Made by a program: the position numbers and the translations under genes. Below the pieces are notes generated by a model. That model did no database searches. It had not been told where the DNA came from and worked only from the letters and a program-made list of their open reading frames with translations. A stretch of DNA of 64,000 bases from Sinohyriopsis cumingii (taxonomy: Eukaryota; Mollusca; Bivalvia; Unionida; Unionidae): positions 36,226,401 through 36,290,400 of the forward strand of contig CM068835.1 of the NCBI GenBank assembly GCA_028554795.2, read 5' to 3'. This document shows, piece after piece, positions 1-10,835 of the stretch (position 1 is its first letter; each line of letters begins with the position of its first letter).

Positions 1-1150
1 GTGGTTATAAACAATAATGATAATTGTATATAGAATGTGAAGGGTTTTGTGGAGTTTGTACCCACTTGAAGATTCTTATCTCATGCTAACAAATCATGAT
101 TTACTCAACACATCAACTAGAACTATTAGACAAATAGATAGATAATGTAAATACGATAGTAGTCTTACCAGAAGGGAAAGTAGAGCATTTCAGACAGAAA
201 TGCAAGTCGTTATGCGATTAACATTTAACATCAATTAGAAATGTACCACAAGTTATCGGACTGCTATCTTCCTTTTCTCATCAATAGAGAAGCGGAAACT
301 TTTATTAGAGAGTCTTGAAAGAGGACGATAAGGGCGCTTTAAAAGCCAGAAGAGATATTTGATGGAACCATGAGAATTACAATTTCTATGGAGTCATATC
401 TTCATTTGTTGATCCGAGGCGTTGAAAAATGAAATAGGAACATTATACATGTCAGCCTTAATATTGTTATTTGGTTCTTGGCAGAACATGTACGTGCTGG
501 AAATAACATAGCAGAGTTCATTTCAGACAATTCAGTGAACAAGCTTAATGGGAGGTTGATACAGATATATTCAAAAACTTATGGGCAAGCCAAGTATTTA
601 CCTCACTGTTTCCTTCTAGGATAAATAAACAGTTACAGATGTTTGCCACTTGGAAACTAATCCCAGATGCATCGTTTGCACGGCTTTTTTCGGGAGATTT
701 GTTTCAGTTTTTCTCGCATGTATTTCCTCTGGAGGTATATTACTGGACCAAAAAAATGTCTCGGAACGGAACGCACAGAACAGTACGTATTCCACCACAC
801 AATGAGACAGAATAGTGTAGTATTCCACCACACAATGGCGACTCCGGTTAAAAAGGTATTCTCTCGATATTAGGTAGCAGGACGTTTGATTTGTTAATTA
901 GTAAATAGTGCTTCTGTGCACTGCCTTCCATAATTTAGAAGAATCGATGCTTATTGAAACTACATTCTTTAATCTTGTCACAAATTTGTTTTTACGTAAA
1001 ACAATCACACTTCAGTGACATGCATGTTTCTGAAGAAAACTATGCACTTATGAAATGTAATTTGTTTAATGGAGACGAGTTTTCTTCATACAACAGGCCC
1101 TGGTGGGTGAAATGTCTCTCAATTAGGATGATAAAATTTGAGTTCATAGA
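1..1150. other. Non-coding stretch, no gene recognised
   Basis: Only short open frames of about 70 codons on both strands. None has a motif I recognise or a convincing composition. I see no repeat, tRNA or splice structure. Confidence 0.5.
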
Positions 1151-1154
1151 TCGG

Positions 1155-1705
1155 TCCTAACTAAGTGAAAGATAATCTGTTTTGTTTACAAAATTTGAAG
1201 TAAAGTAAATTTTATGAGATCTAATTCTTTTTTTTGGACAAAATTTGTGTTGATATAACAGTCCAATTTTCATGAAATAATTTCACCTGTTCTGCGGACA
1301 AAATAGGTTTTCATAGAACAATCTCATATATTCACTGAATTACTTCGCCTGTTCTGCGGACGAAATCGGTTTTTTAAATATTTTTTATATAACAATCTCA
1401 TATATTCACGGAATTACTTCGCCTGTTCTGCGGACAAAATCGTTTTTTTTTTATAGAACAATCCCATATATTCATGGAATTACTTCGCCTATTCTGCGGA
1501 CAAAATAGTTTTTCAAAGAACAGTCACTGCTAAGTGACTTGAAATTCTGTTTTTTTTTGGACAAAATCAGTCTTCATAGAACAGTCCAATATACACGAAA
1601 TAATTTCACATGTTCTGTGGATAAAATCGTTTTTCAAAGAAGAGTCACTGCTTAGTGCTTTGTAAATCTGTTTGATGGACATAATTTGTCTTCATAGAAC
1701 AACCC
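1155..1705. repeat. Degenerate tandem array, 60-74 bp period
   Basis: The core TTCTGCGGACAAAAT, or a close variant, recurs near 1232, 1291, 1353, 1427, 1493, 1552, 1614 and 1672. It is followed each time by a T-rich run and ATAGAACA. Spacing is 59-74 bp, giving about eight units. Towards the right the units alternate between two types: one carries GTCACTGCTAAGTGA, the other ATTTCAC-TGTTCTG. This suggests a dimer of about 121 bp. It is a minisatellite-like array with no coding content. Confidence 0.8.
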
Positions 1706-4123
1706 AGCTCAGAGAAATTCTGCTCTGTGCAGCCTTATGGCAAGATACCACCAGAAGTCGAGAGACGACGTTTGGAAAATGGTGACGGTGACACCGTTGT
1801 CGTCTTCACAAAGATGGTATACGATTCTGCAGGAAATGTTAAGACAATAAATGTAGTTCTGGTAACGTTGTGAAAACAAATAGGATACGAACATGGGTAC
1901 ATCATTTATGTTACTTTGCCAATTTTGTGCATGTGATACAAAGGTACAGGCTGTAGGGGTCATCAACATAGGGCATATCGAATTACACACAGACGCATAT
2001 ATATGGTCTGACATGTTTCACCTATTATTTTAAAGAGAAAAACACTCCAAACACCTTAATGTATAAGCAAAATGTTACTATTGATAGTAAGTAATTATCA
2101 GGCAAGCTATTGGAACCGGACAAATTGCTAAGAAAGCTCCGACATCATTTATGTATCTTAAAGATATTAACCAAAAAACAATATTTCACATTCGTACATA
2201 GATGGGTACTAACTTATGATAAGGTTTCTTCACTTCAAGCAGATATAAGCAACAAATGCCAGGCTTCATGGCCCAACGGTTTCAGACTGTTTTAGGGTGT
2301 GACTAAACAGTTTTGAGACTGGTTTAGGGTATATTATTATCAATTCCCAGAGAAGTAGGCTTTCAGCTATATACACAGTAACAGACGGCGTTCCGGTGTT
2401 AGCACATTCTCTATTTTAAGGCTTAAAAAAATCCAGTCTAAGAATAATATTGTATATTTTTATATACATAAAAAAATAACACACCACATCATTAATTCGT
2501 AAGGAGAATACAGAGTTATCCATCAGTTATGTGAAGCTATAGCATGGAACACAGTTGAGCATTGTTACGACACGAGGAGTCACTGTAAACTCTATTCAAC
2601 ACACGGTACACGAGGTGCTGAAGTGTCAAAGGCTATTACTAATATTGTGCCAATAGAAGATATTCTACTAATAACTGGATGCTTAACTAAAGACATTTCA
2701 CAGTTTTTCGATAAACCTATTATTAATAATCATGACAAATTTCAGATAACAGTGCTAAAACTCCGCATATGGTCTTAGAATAGTATCTAATGGTGAGGTT
2801 AATGGCGACGTTTGAGCGGATTCGGATGACATTGAAGCGGTCGTATATCCGCCCATAGGAGTATTGTTTTTCTAGTCTGTTTTGGCATGTAGAGTAAGGT
2901 CCCTTAGTGCATAACCCCAGCTTTGAAGACTGAATCGGCTCATGGGCAGTATGTATCTAATAATGCAAGCCCATTTATTGTTACATATGACAACACATAT
3001 CCCACTCACACTTCCCATTGGATTTGTGTAAGGGTGGTGGATGGTGTGAGCTCCCAATTTTAACTAATGCTTCGGTTTATAATAACTAGTGCTACTGATA
3101 GACGTCTGCAAATGCTTCCAGGAAAAAAATCTTTGATTTTTCAACCGTGTAAAAGCAAAGTCGATGGATTAGCTTTTGGTGATATTTTTAGAGAATTAAT
3201 GATCTCTATTTACACGGAGCAGGCTTTGATATTTTCCTCAGTACTAAATAGAGAATATGGTTAAATTAACAATACAACATCTCAACGAGGCGCATTCTGT
3301 CCATCGTCTTTTTAAACCGATCCTAACAAACGATGGACGGTTATTTGTCCCATCGGCCAGTCTAATTAAGTCAGAGCTCTACAGCCATACTTAGGTCTGG
3401 GGCGATATGATTTTAATCAGACTGACCCTTCGGCAAGCGAGTCAGCTGACTTTAACATTGACTAATTAACGATAAGTACATGTAGGTCATGTGGAATATA
3501 CACTGTATAGTAACACGGATATATTCCATTAGTGCCTGTATGTAAAACTTTTAGACTATTCCTTCGAGAACGTCACAAGTTTGGGGGGTAAATATTGATT
3601 GAGAAACCCGAAAATCTGATTTCTATCGTTGCCCATATATGCTCGAAAAATGGACCCACCTTAAAGATTTTGATTTTTAATTTTATTTTGAGAAAGGCAG
3701 TATATAGAGCGTGCTTGCAGGCTCTCAAACAACAAATGCATCAAAGGTAACAACACTTGAGATCCGAATTTTTTTCCAGAATTGTTATTTTGCCAAATCT
3801 TATCTACTTTGACGTTGAAGTAGATTTTGTGGAAACCCTTACGTGTCTAAAGCACACGTTGCTAGTTTCAAATGTAAACACTTGCTGGGGAGACGCTGAT
3901 CCTCAAATATATATTACAGGCAATTTATTATTTTGTAAATTGATGACATTTTTTCCGTTGCCACTCTATGACAAGAGTTGTAATTAACATTATTAATGTT
4001 AAAAGTGACCGAAATAGCAACATCACTCATCTGTTGAAATTTTAAACGATCAATCTGTGCTTCGATAGATATGTAATAACTGAGGTAAACCTACTTTTAA
4101 GGCATGCATGTAAGTACTCTTTT

Positions 4124-4126
<3 letters not shown>
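1706..4126. other. Non-coding stretch, no gene recognised
   Basis: Contains a minus-strand open frame of 101 codons (1709-2014) and several of 60-76 codons. None has a recognisable domain, signal peptide or neighbour that would support it. I see no transposon ends. Confidence 0.45.

Positions 4127-4210
<84 letters not shown>
4127..4210. repeat. (AT)n microsatellite
   Basis: About 42 uninterrupted AT units. Poly-(YI) peptides on both strands here are artefacts. Confidence 0.95.
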
Positions 4211-4213
<3 letters not shown>

Positions 4214-4742
4214 CGCTCTAGACCGATGGACGCAAGCAGCATATGCTGACTCATTACGGTGGAAAATAGTATCGCAGGATTGGGAATTTTACATTAAGGA
4301 AATTGCACCTGGGGTAGAGGGTTAAATAAATACTAAGACTGTCCTATATGGAAACAACAGTAGCATTATTGGGAGGCGGTCCTATTAGAATGTCATTGTT
4401 CGGCAAATTGAATTTTCATGACAAATATCATTGTAAGGACCATATGAAACACAAGGTTTTCAATACAAGAAGAAAAAGAATTTGATCATGACAAACGACA
4501 CCACGGGTGGAGGGCGCCAGATGTTCTAAAGTAAATAATCATCCTTAGAGGGGAATAACTCATACATTGAAGTGAGGTCTGAAACGTTTAATAAATTCCT
4601 TATCTGTCTACCATATTGCATTGAACGAACGGGAATAGGGCAATCACAGTAAAATCACTTCTTGAACCGAGTTTAACCTGACAAGAATGTTAACACAATC
4701 AAAGCTTTCAATTTTTAAAATCAAGTGAAACTTGCATGTTAC

Positions 4743-4920
4743 TCTGTGGCCTAGTGATTCGAGCGTCCGACATAGATGTGGGAGGTCGCGGGTTTGAACC
4801 CCGGCCGAGTCATACCAAAGACTTATAAAAATGGTATTTACAGTTGCCTCGCTTGGCGGTCATTATTAAGAGGTTAGTGTTAGAACTGGTAGGCCTGGTG
4901 TCATGATAACGTAAGAAATA
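4743..4920 (+). repeat. SINE family A, copy 1, 5' part
   Basis: A tRNA-like head has an A-box-like TGGCCTAGTGATTCG and a B-box-like GGGTTTGAACCCC. It is followed by the family body (CATACCAAAGACTTATAAAAATGG, then GCCTCGCTTGG, then AAGAGGTTAGTGTTAG, then GGCCTGGTGTCA). The same body recurs at 11.9, 13.0, 13.9, 45.7 and 53.1 kb. It breaks off after GATAACGTAAGA; the missing 3' part resumes near 5366. It is a Pol III-type retroelement relic, not a functional tRNA gene. Confidence 0.85.
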
Positions 4921-5365
4921 GTGGGTGAGAAATAGTCAAATAAAATCAACAACCCCAAATGGGTGTTGACACTGATGGACAATATGTGGGTGTGATGTCA
5001 CCTGTTGATTAAAATGTGTAATTTTGCTGCACGAAAATCTTTCTGGAACAAACCTGCGTACACTTATGACACATATCGGTAATTGGTAACAACCATATCT
5101 GGCGCGAAATTCAAAATGGCCACTGGACAGATGGTTGTGCTATTCCACGTGAATTTGACACGGAAATATCACGTATATGTCACCAAAAGAACCCTTCAGC
5201 GGACGGTTGCTCCACAACCACAAGAAATACCGGTAAGTGTAAACAAAATGTTTACCGATATGTGCAGAGAAAACTGGCTGCAGATTTTTCCATGTTTTAA
5301 TGAATAGATGATTTCATTCCCTAAATCGAAAATTAATATCATCACGGGAGAGGGACTGATTTATC
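4921..5365. mobile_element. Unclassified insertion inside SINE copy 1
   Basis: About 445 bp separate the two halves of one SINE copy and are absent from the other copies. A GTGGG motif sits at both junctions and could be a short target duplication. It holds a 74-codon open frame (5083-5307) with no recognised domain. I found no clear terminal inverted repeats. Confidence 0.4.
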
Positions 5366-5510
5366 TGCCTACGTGGGGCACCATGCTACATGTCTGCGAT
5401 ATGATGCCCCAGTGCTAGACATCACTATAAACTGACACACTGCAGACATCATAGCTCTATGACTGCAAACTTGTTAAAACTACGATACAAATCCAAAACA
5501 CACACGCATG
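5366..5510 (+). repeat. SINE family A, copy 1, 3' part
   Basis: This matches the 3' half of the family: CATGCTACATGTCTGCG, then ATGATGCCCCAGTGCTAGACATC, then ACTATAAACTG and CACTGCAGACATCATAG, then an A- and AC-rich tail. It completes the copy started at 4743. Confidence 0.8.
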
Positions 5511-6182
5511 TTACTCTTGCTGACGCACAGATTTTTCTCGCTTGCTTTTACGCGAGCTCTCGGTACGTGTTCTGCCTTTAATTAGTTTGTAACGTTCTCC
5601 ACCATTTCATCCAGAAGTCAGTACCAATCAGGACAATTGTCAAGATAACCCAAACGCAAAATGTAAACCTTGTGTATTGCTAGCATTCAAATGATTTTGG
5701 CGCAAATCCAGCATGACTCCGCAACTGTCAAAGGAAGAAAACAGTTCATTTATTTTGTGAATGTCTGCATGCGCTTGTTAAACAAGCATGAAAATGGTAC
5801 CGATAGTATGTATCCCGTCCTTGAAGAGCATATGACGTTACATGTATTGCATTTAGCTGCAACCGGGGAAGCAGTGGTATTATACTGTTTCAGTTCATGT
5901 GTAAGGCTTGATTTGAACGAAGGGCTGGGACTAAGATATTTTATTCACAAACATTTCTTCTTTACTTGCTTCTAGCCGATTATCGCTAATACTCGAACCA
6001 TAAGCAGTATTCTTTTACAGTTCTATTTGTAATAGATCAATATTGTGAAAGACCCACTTTTGTCATGACGGATACGCAATATTCAAGTACAGAAAATGAC
6101 TAAATATTAAAGGAATATCATTGGGAGGATGGATAAGTATGGACAGACTAGACCATATATCTATAGTTACTATCCAAATTTA
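5511..6182. other. Non-coding stretch upstream of the TLR gene
   Basis: Contains a 101-codon open frame (5670-5975) that reads non-repetitively but has no domain I recognise and no visible splice partner. Untranslated exons or promoter of the TLR gene could lie here or further upstream; I cannot place them. Confidence 0.35.
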
Positions 6183-6275
6183 TGGTTGGGGCGGTGGTTC
6201 TTCCATCGGGGTTTAACCAGGTTCTTCCTCCATCAAAATATCATAGCCGCCATGTGTTGAAAAAGAAACCCACAG
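6183..6275 (+). repeat. SINE family B fragment
   Basis: GGCGGTGGTTCTTCC, then AACCAGGTTCTTCCTCCA, then ATAGCCGCCATGTGTTGAAAAA match the body of the fuller copy at 58047-58303, in the same order and orientation. The head and tail are missing. Confidence 0.6.
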
Positions 6276-6694
6276 AAAAACAAACCAAAAACATACCATC
6301 AACTTATGCTTAGGAAGGATATATGGTCTATGCATTTATAAGACAAATACACCAAAACACAAGCAAGGAGGGGCGTTCATATTACTTATACGCACTATCC
6401 AGGACGCCATCACCTATCCAAAGTGGTTTGGGTATAGTCATTTTTCATACATAAAAGCAGTTATCGATTGTGAACCTGCATGACTCCATGTATCTTGTAA
6501 AATATGATGTTCAACTGTTATAGTTGCAAATGGTTATAGAAATATAAATGATTCTTAGAAACTCTGAAATATACACATATACTAATAAATTGCAATATTC
6601 AGCATTCCATTACGTGATTTAAACCAACATGGATGCATGTTACAATTGGGTGTGGATAATAATATATGATATAATGGAATAACAAAGAATTTAT

Positions 6695-6739
6695 ACATGA
6701 ATTTATGTTCTTTACAGGCAAATAGGCGCAGTTGCCCTC
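6695..6739 (+). promoter_or_regulatory. Probable 3' splice site and 5' UTR of the TLR gene
   Basis: TTTATGTTCTTTACAG/GCAAATAG has a pyrimidine-rich tract and ends in AG at 6716-6717, 23 bases before the TLR start codon. Many invertebrate TLR genes carry their whole coding region in one exon behind a 5' UTR intron. This layout fits that pattern, but the upstream exon was not found. Confidence 0.5.
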
Positions 6740-9700
6740 ATGACGAGTTCGTCCATGGCTTCCGTAAAATTATTTTGCATGTGTGCAATTTTGTCTGCAA
6801 TGGTTGCATTATATACAGGAAATTATGAAAGTCTTCCAGCTTCGTCTGCAGCAAACAGCGTCACAGAAACAACGGTTATAGACAGAATTTCTAATACAGG
6901 CGTTGCAACGGAATACATCCAGTATTCTAAAACTGCCCAGGTTACAACCAATGTGGCATTCCCTGTATTAGAAACGAATACAACCGACATGGCAGTAGAA
7001 GCTACACATGGGATTTTGTCAAGTCCACTATTTAAACCAGAACCACCGTCACTGCTTCCCGTACAAAATACGACTATACCAAACCCATCAATCATGCAAG
7101 AATCAACAAGGACGATTCAAAATGAAAATGAACCACATAACTACGTTTGCCCACCAGAGTGTGATTGTTGGCTACTCGAAACCCCAAGTCGCCACGTAAG
7201 TGTCCTCTGTGCTATTCAGCACATCAATAATGGGACTGATTTCAGCGTCTTCAACAGAACTACATTTCCCAGTGCCCTAACCCTTCGTTGTGATCCTCTT
7301 ACATTGATGAACAGTAAGCTTTATCCCTTTATGTTCAAAGGACTTCATTCATTCATTTCCCTCACTATTTTAAACTGTCATTTTAATTATGTGCCGGAGA
7401 AAACGTTCTATGGTATGACAGCTCTGAGAGAACTTTACATAAGCAATGCTGAGACTGTAACTTTCCACACGGCTGTATTTGATGACCTGCCATTCCTCGA
7501 GGACGTATCAGTTGTACATAGTGATATGTCGTTTGCACCAGCTTTGTGCCATCTAAAAGGTCTGCGGTTTGTCAATTTCACTGACAACAATATCGGAACA
7601 TTAGACGAAACCGGTCTTTTATGCAATACCACTTTTAAAAACTTACAATTAATTGCTTTGTGCAAAAATAATCTTCGGAAAATAATTATAAATATTTCTG
7701 AAATTTCAGATAATCTTCTACATTTCTCTGCCAGTGATAACAAAATAGAACAGATTTCAGAGTATTCCTTCAGGGGATTATATTCGTTATCATGGTTGGA
7801 CATCGAAAATAATCTCATTACATCATTGTCCAAATACGTATTCCAGGACGTGAATGATTTAAAGGTGTTAAGCTTGGCGAAGAACAGACTGTCAAACTTT
7901 CCTTCTGGATTACTGAGCCATCTCCGAAGCTTAACAGTTCTCCACTTATTTGATTTGTCACTAAATATGTCCATTTTTAGTGAGATAAGAAACCTTCAAA
8001 ACTTACAAGAGCTGGTTCTGAAAAACAACTATATTGAAAACATAGAGATGTCGTCCCTCAGCCTCTTTTCACTGTTGGAATATTTTGATATTTCTAACAA
8101 CTTCATCCGGACTTTGTCTGAGAATATATTTATGTCATTACAAAATCTGGAAAAACTAAATATTTCTGGAAATTTAATTGAATCATTAGGCAAGGAAGCG
8201 TTTAGTGGACTATCAAAAGTGGATACCCTTGATTTGCAATATAATAAGATTCGTACTTTACACAGAGATTGTCTTCAACCACTTCTCGCAGTAAGTGTGC
8301 TAAATCTTTCGTATAATGCCATAGAAAACTTGCCATCGTTTCAAGGACTCCAGAATCTGTTTGTTTTGGATCTGAGACATAACAATATAAAGTACCTTGA
8401 TCGTTCCACTTTCGCAGGTGCCAGTGGCATTGGAGGAATCAACCTGAACAGCAACACAATTCGAACTATAGGAGCAAAAACGTTCAGTAATTTACACGGT
8501 CTAATCCTACTTTTCATAGAAAATAATGAAATAGACTACGTAGAGTACAATGCATTTGGAGACACACAAATTATAGAATTAAATTTGCGAAACAATGCTA
8601 TATCCGACATAAATTTTTTCCGATACAGTGATTTCCCAAGACTTCGAAAGCTTGATCTGAGTGACAATAAGGTTAGAATGCGTATATCCTCTGATTTATT
8701 TAGCCGATTTCAAGGGATTGAAACTTTTATGATTTCAAATAATATAATTGAAGGAGTATATAGTCGCGCATTCGAATCACTTCTTAATCTTCGGTTTCTC
8801 GATCTTTCATATAACAATATAACGTTTCTTCAGGAAACTGCGTTGACAACATCATCAATGTTTATTTCAGTAAAGCCATTTGTAAAACTACAAGGAAATC
8901 CGTTCAAGTGTGATTGTAATATGCAGTGGATGAAAAGATGGCAGTCTGCTCCACATATTAATCACATGATTATTACAGATCTACTTACACTCACGTGTAC
9001 AGTATTCGATGGTAAAAATGTTGCCATGCTGTACAGACTTGCTACCGAAAATTTCCTTTGTCAGTATGAAAGTGATTGTAACATTTTGAAATGTTCGTGC
9101 TGTAACTTAGATGCATGTGCATGTTTACACAGATGTCCCGAGAAGTGCACGTGTTTTTACAGCAGTGACAGATCAGTGAACTCGGTCCGATGTGAAGGAA
9201 AAGAGTTTCATCAAGTTCCAGGGGAAATACCTCCGGCAGCAACTCATGTATACCTTGATCGAAATAACATCAGTGTAGTGTCAATACATTCCTTCACAAA
9301 CATGACACGCCTAGAATATCTTTCCATGAATGATTCTAATATACACACTATAGATGACTACGCATTTGCGAGATTGTCATCACTGAAAACACTACATCTT
9401 AATGGAAACTTTATATCTATAATAACCCCAAAGACTTTCTTTGAACTGAAGAATCTGCAGCAATTATCGCTGAGCAACAACCGAATAACGTCAATAGAAG
9501 CTGGATCGTTCAGTCATTTTCCTGGGAGATACAAGCTGGACTTGTCGAGAAACGATCTCAGCAAAGTAGACGGATATGTGTTGTACGAAATGTCTCTTGC
9601 ATCATCGCTAAATCTTTCCGGTAATCCATGGACATGTGATTGTGAATTTCTAGTAGAATTTGACAATTTCACATCTTCCAACGTTGAAATAATCAAAGAC

Positions 9701-10402
9701 TTTTCTGCATTGACCTGCACCACAAACACTACTTCACCCTCAAACACCACCATATTATTGGCGAATACGTTGTTGTCGGATTTGTGTCCAAGTATCACTG
9801 AGCGTCAAACAAAGGAATTACTATATAACATTACATTGGTGTCGACGCTAACGACTTTACTTGGTACCCTCGTGATTTTAGTAATTATTGTCTTTGTCAT
9901 CTTTTGGAACCGTGATTTTCTGAAAGTTTGGATTTACGTAAAGTTCGGATGGCGAATCTGCAATAAAGAAGAGGAACAAGCAGATGTGTACAAACCATAT
10001 GATGCTTTTGTTTCCTACAGCAGTAAGGATGAAGACTATGTGGTGCATGACTTAGTTCCAGTTCTGGAAAAGAATATGAATTACAGACTCTGCGTTCATT
10101 ATAGGGATTTTCCGGTCGGAGCAGCGATTGCAGACAACATTTTGTCTAGCGTTGAGTCCAGTAAGCGTGTAATAGTGGTTTTATCAAATAATTTTGTCGA
10201 GAGTGAGTGGTGCCATTACGAGTTTCAGATTGCTCATCAAAGGCTACTAGCAGAAAAGAAAAATAGGATCATTATGATTCTCTTGGGTGACATTGATAAA
10301 TCTAAACTGGTCCCTGAATTGAAAGATTATATACAGACAAATACGTACGTAAACCAGGACGATGCTTGGTTTTGGGAAAAGATCCAATATGCTATGCCTT
10401 AA
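6740..10402 (+). CDS. Toll-like receptor, multiple cysteine cluster (Toll-type)
   Basis: Single-pass innate immune receptor of 1220 residues, encoded without introns. Residues 1-27 look like a signal peptide; Met6 is an equally good start. Residues 28-130 are a Ser/Thr-rich extension. An LRRNT-like cap (Cys137, 141, 143, 157) is followed by about twenty leucine-rich repeats, an LRRCT (Cys724, 726, 753, 774), an internal LRRNT (around Cys799-818), about five more repeats and a second LRRCT (Cys966, 968, 993, 1016). The transmembrane segment is about 1033-1056. The cytoplasmic TIR domain spans about 1086-1217: box 1 YDAFVSYS at 1087, box 2 RDFPVG at 1122, box 3 WFW at 1210. Two LRRCT/LRRNT clusters make this the mccTLR class, like Drosophila Toll. 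In that family the ligand is often a cytokine or pathogen product and signalling runs through MyD88; neither can be read here. No disabling change is visible, so it is probably functional. Broken relatives lie at 36.9 and 59.2 kb. Confidence 0.95.
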   Translation: MTSSSMASVKLFCMCAILSAMVALYTGNYESLPASSAANSVTETTVIDRISNTGVATEYIQYSKTAQVTTNVAFPVLETNTTDMAVEATHGILSSPLFKPEPPSLLPVQNTTIPNPSIMQESTRTIQNENEPHNYVCPPECDCWLLETPSRHVSVLCAIQHINNGTDFSVFNRTTFPSALTLRCDPLTLMNSKLYPFMFKGLHSFISLTILNCHFNYVPEKTFYGMTALRELYISNAETVTFHTAVFDDLPFLEDVSVVHSDMSFAPALCHLKGLRFVNFTDNNIGTLDETGLLCNTTFKNLQLIALCKNNLRKIIINISEISDNLLHFSASDNKIEQISEYSFRGLYSLSWLDIENNLITSLSKYVFQDVNDLKVLSLAKNRLSNFPSGLLSHLRSLTVLHLFDLSLNMSIFSEIRNLQNLQELVLKNNYIENIEMSSLSLFSLLEYFDISNNFIRTLSENIFMSLQNLEKLNISGNLIESLGKEAFSGLSKVDTLDLQYNKIRTLHRDCLQPLLAVSVLNLSYNAIENLPSFQGLQNLFVLDLRHNNIKYLDRSTFAGASGIGGINLNSNTIRTIGAKTFSNLHGLILLFIENNEIDYVEYNAFGDTQIIELNLRNNAISDINFFRYSDFPRLRKLDLSDNKVRMRISSDLFSRFQGIETFMISNNIIEGVYSRAFESLLNLRFLDLSYNNITFLQETALTTSSMFISVKPFVKLQGNPFKCDCNMQWMKRWQSAPHINHMIITDLLTLTCTVFDGKNVAMLYRLATENFLCQYESDCNILKCSCCNLDACACLHRCPEKCTCFYSSDRSVNSVRCEGKEFHQVPGEIPPAATHVYLDRNNISVVSIHSFTNMTRLEYLSMNDSNIHTIDDYAFARLSSLKTLHLNGNFISIITPKTFFELKNLQQLSLSNNRITSIEAGSFSHFPGRYKLDLSRNDLSKVDGYVLYEMSLASSLNLSGNPWTCDCEFLVEFDNFTSSNVEIIKDFSALTCTTNTTSPSNTTILLANTLLSDLCPSITERQTKELLYNITLVSTLTTLLGTLVILVIIVFVIFWNRDFLKVWIYVKFGWRICNKEEEQADVYKPYDAFVSYSSKDEDYVVHDLVPVLEKNMNYRLCVHYRDFPVGAAIADNILSSVESSKRVIVVLSNNFVESEWCHYEFQIAHQRLLAEKKNRIIMILLGDIDKSKLVPELKDYIQTNTYVNQDDAWFWEKIQYAMP

Positions 10403-10460
10403 GTATAATTTTTTTGGACTAAACAAATGTATTTTTTGTTTTACTTCTTGTTTCATCTGC

Positions 10461-10461
10461 A

Positions 10462-10494
<33 letters not shown>
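10461..10494. repeat. (ATT)n microsatellite in TLR 3' flank
   Basis: About 11 ATT units 60 bp after the TLR stop codon. A TTC/ATT-rich tract sits at the equivalent place after the second TLR copy (38622-38690). Confidence 0.9.
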
Positions 10495-10503
10495 GATTAA
10501 TCC

Positions 10504-10582
10504 AAGCTTGCCCTGACTTAAGCTGTTAGCTGCCTCGTAATGACGCTTGGTTTTGGGGAAATGTTTGATATGCGATGTCATG
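10504..10582 (+). pseudogene. Ghost copy of the TIR C-terminus in the 3' flank
   Basis: GACGCTTGGTTTTGGGGAAA at about 10542 repeats the coding sequence for the last box of the TIR domain (about 10362-10402). Read in frame it gives DAWFWGNV-stop-YAMS, against DAWFWEKIQYAMP in the receptor. The preceding bases (GCTTGCCCTGACTTAA) also resemble the coding stretch for the KLVPELK segment. It looks like a decayed partial duplication of the last 25 or so codons. A more decayed version follows the TLR copy at 38.7-38.8 kb, so it predates that duplication. Confidence 0.6.
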
Positions 10583-10589
10583 ATTGCAG

Positions 10590-10595
10590 ATTAAA
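10590..10595 (+). terminator. Candidate polyadenylation signal of the TLR gene
   Basis: ATTAAA about 190 bases after the stop codon is the common variant hexamer. I saw no canonical AATAAA nearer to the stop. This is weak evidence without transcripts. Confidence 0.3.
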
Positions 10596-10835
10596 ACTGA
10601 ATTGTTTGTTTGTCTCAAAAATGTCATCACTAATAATTTAAAGGCCACACAAATCATTGTTTTTGTTGTACTATCGACTGAACACAGCACCAGCCACCTT
10701 TACTAAACACTAACTTTAAAACATCAGAGGAGCTTTGCCTCGCACCTGTTCTGTATACGAAGTTTCTGATAGTGCGCGGGTGTAAATGACGACAAATAAT
10801 CGTAACTTGCTAAGACTACTTTTCTTTCCAAGAAC

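Larger units (their letters stand above)
10403..10835 (+). repeat. 3' flank shared with the second TLR copy
   Basis: From the stop codon to about 10835 the sequence aligns with 38561-39065. Shared blocks are TTGTTTGTCTMAAAA, TTTAAAGGCC, TTGTTGTACTAT, TAAAACA-CAG-GGA and CGCACCTGTT. Homology ends near CTACTTTTCTTTCC. This shows a genomic segmental duplication rather than an mRNA-derived copy. Confidence 0.8.

Noticed and set aside
1709..2014. 101-codon minus-strand frame
   Set aside because: No recognisable domain and length is within chance for this amount of sequence.
4042..4325. Frames through (AT)n tracts (also at 47.1 and 56.8 kb)
   Set aside because: Mostly Tyr-Ile repeats encoded by the microsatellite.
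5670..5975. 101-codon frame upstream of the TLR gene
   Set aside because: Non-repetitive but no domain, signal or splice sites; kept only as a note.
7435..7974. 179-codon minus-strand open frame
   Set aside because: Lies opposite the coding LRR region of the TLR gene; it is a shadow of the leucine-rich codon pattern.
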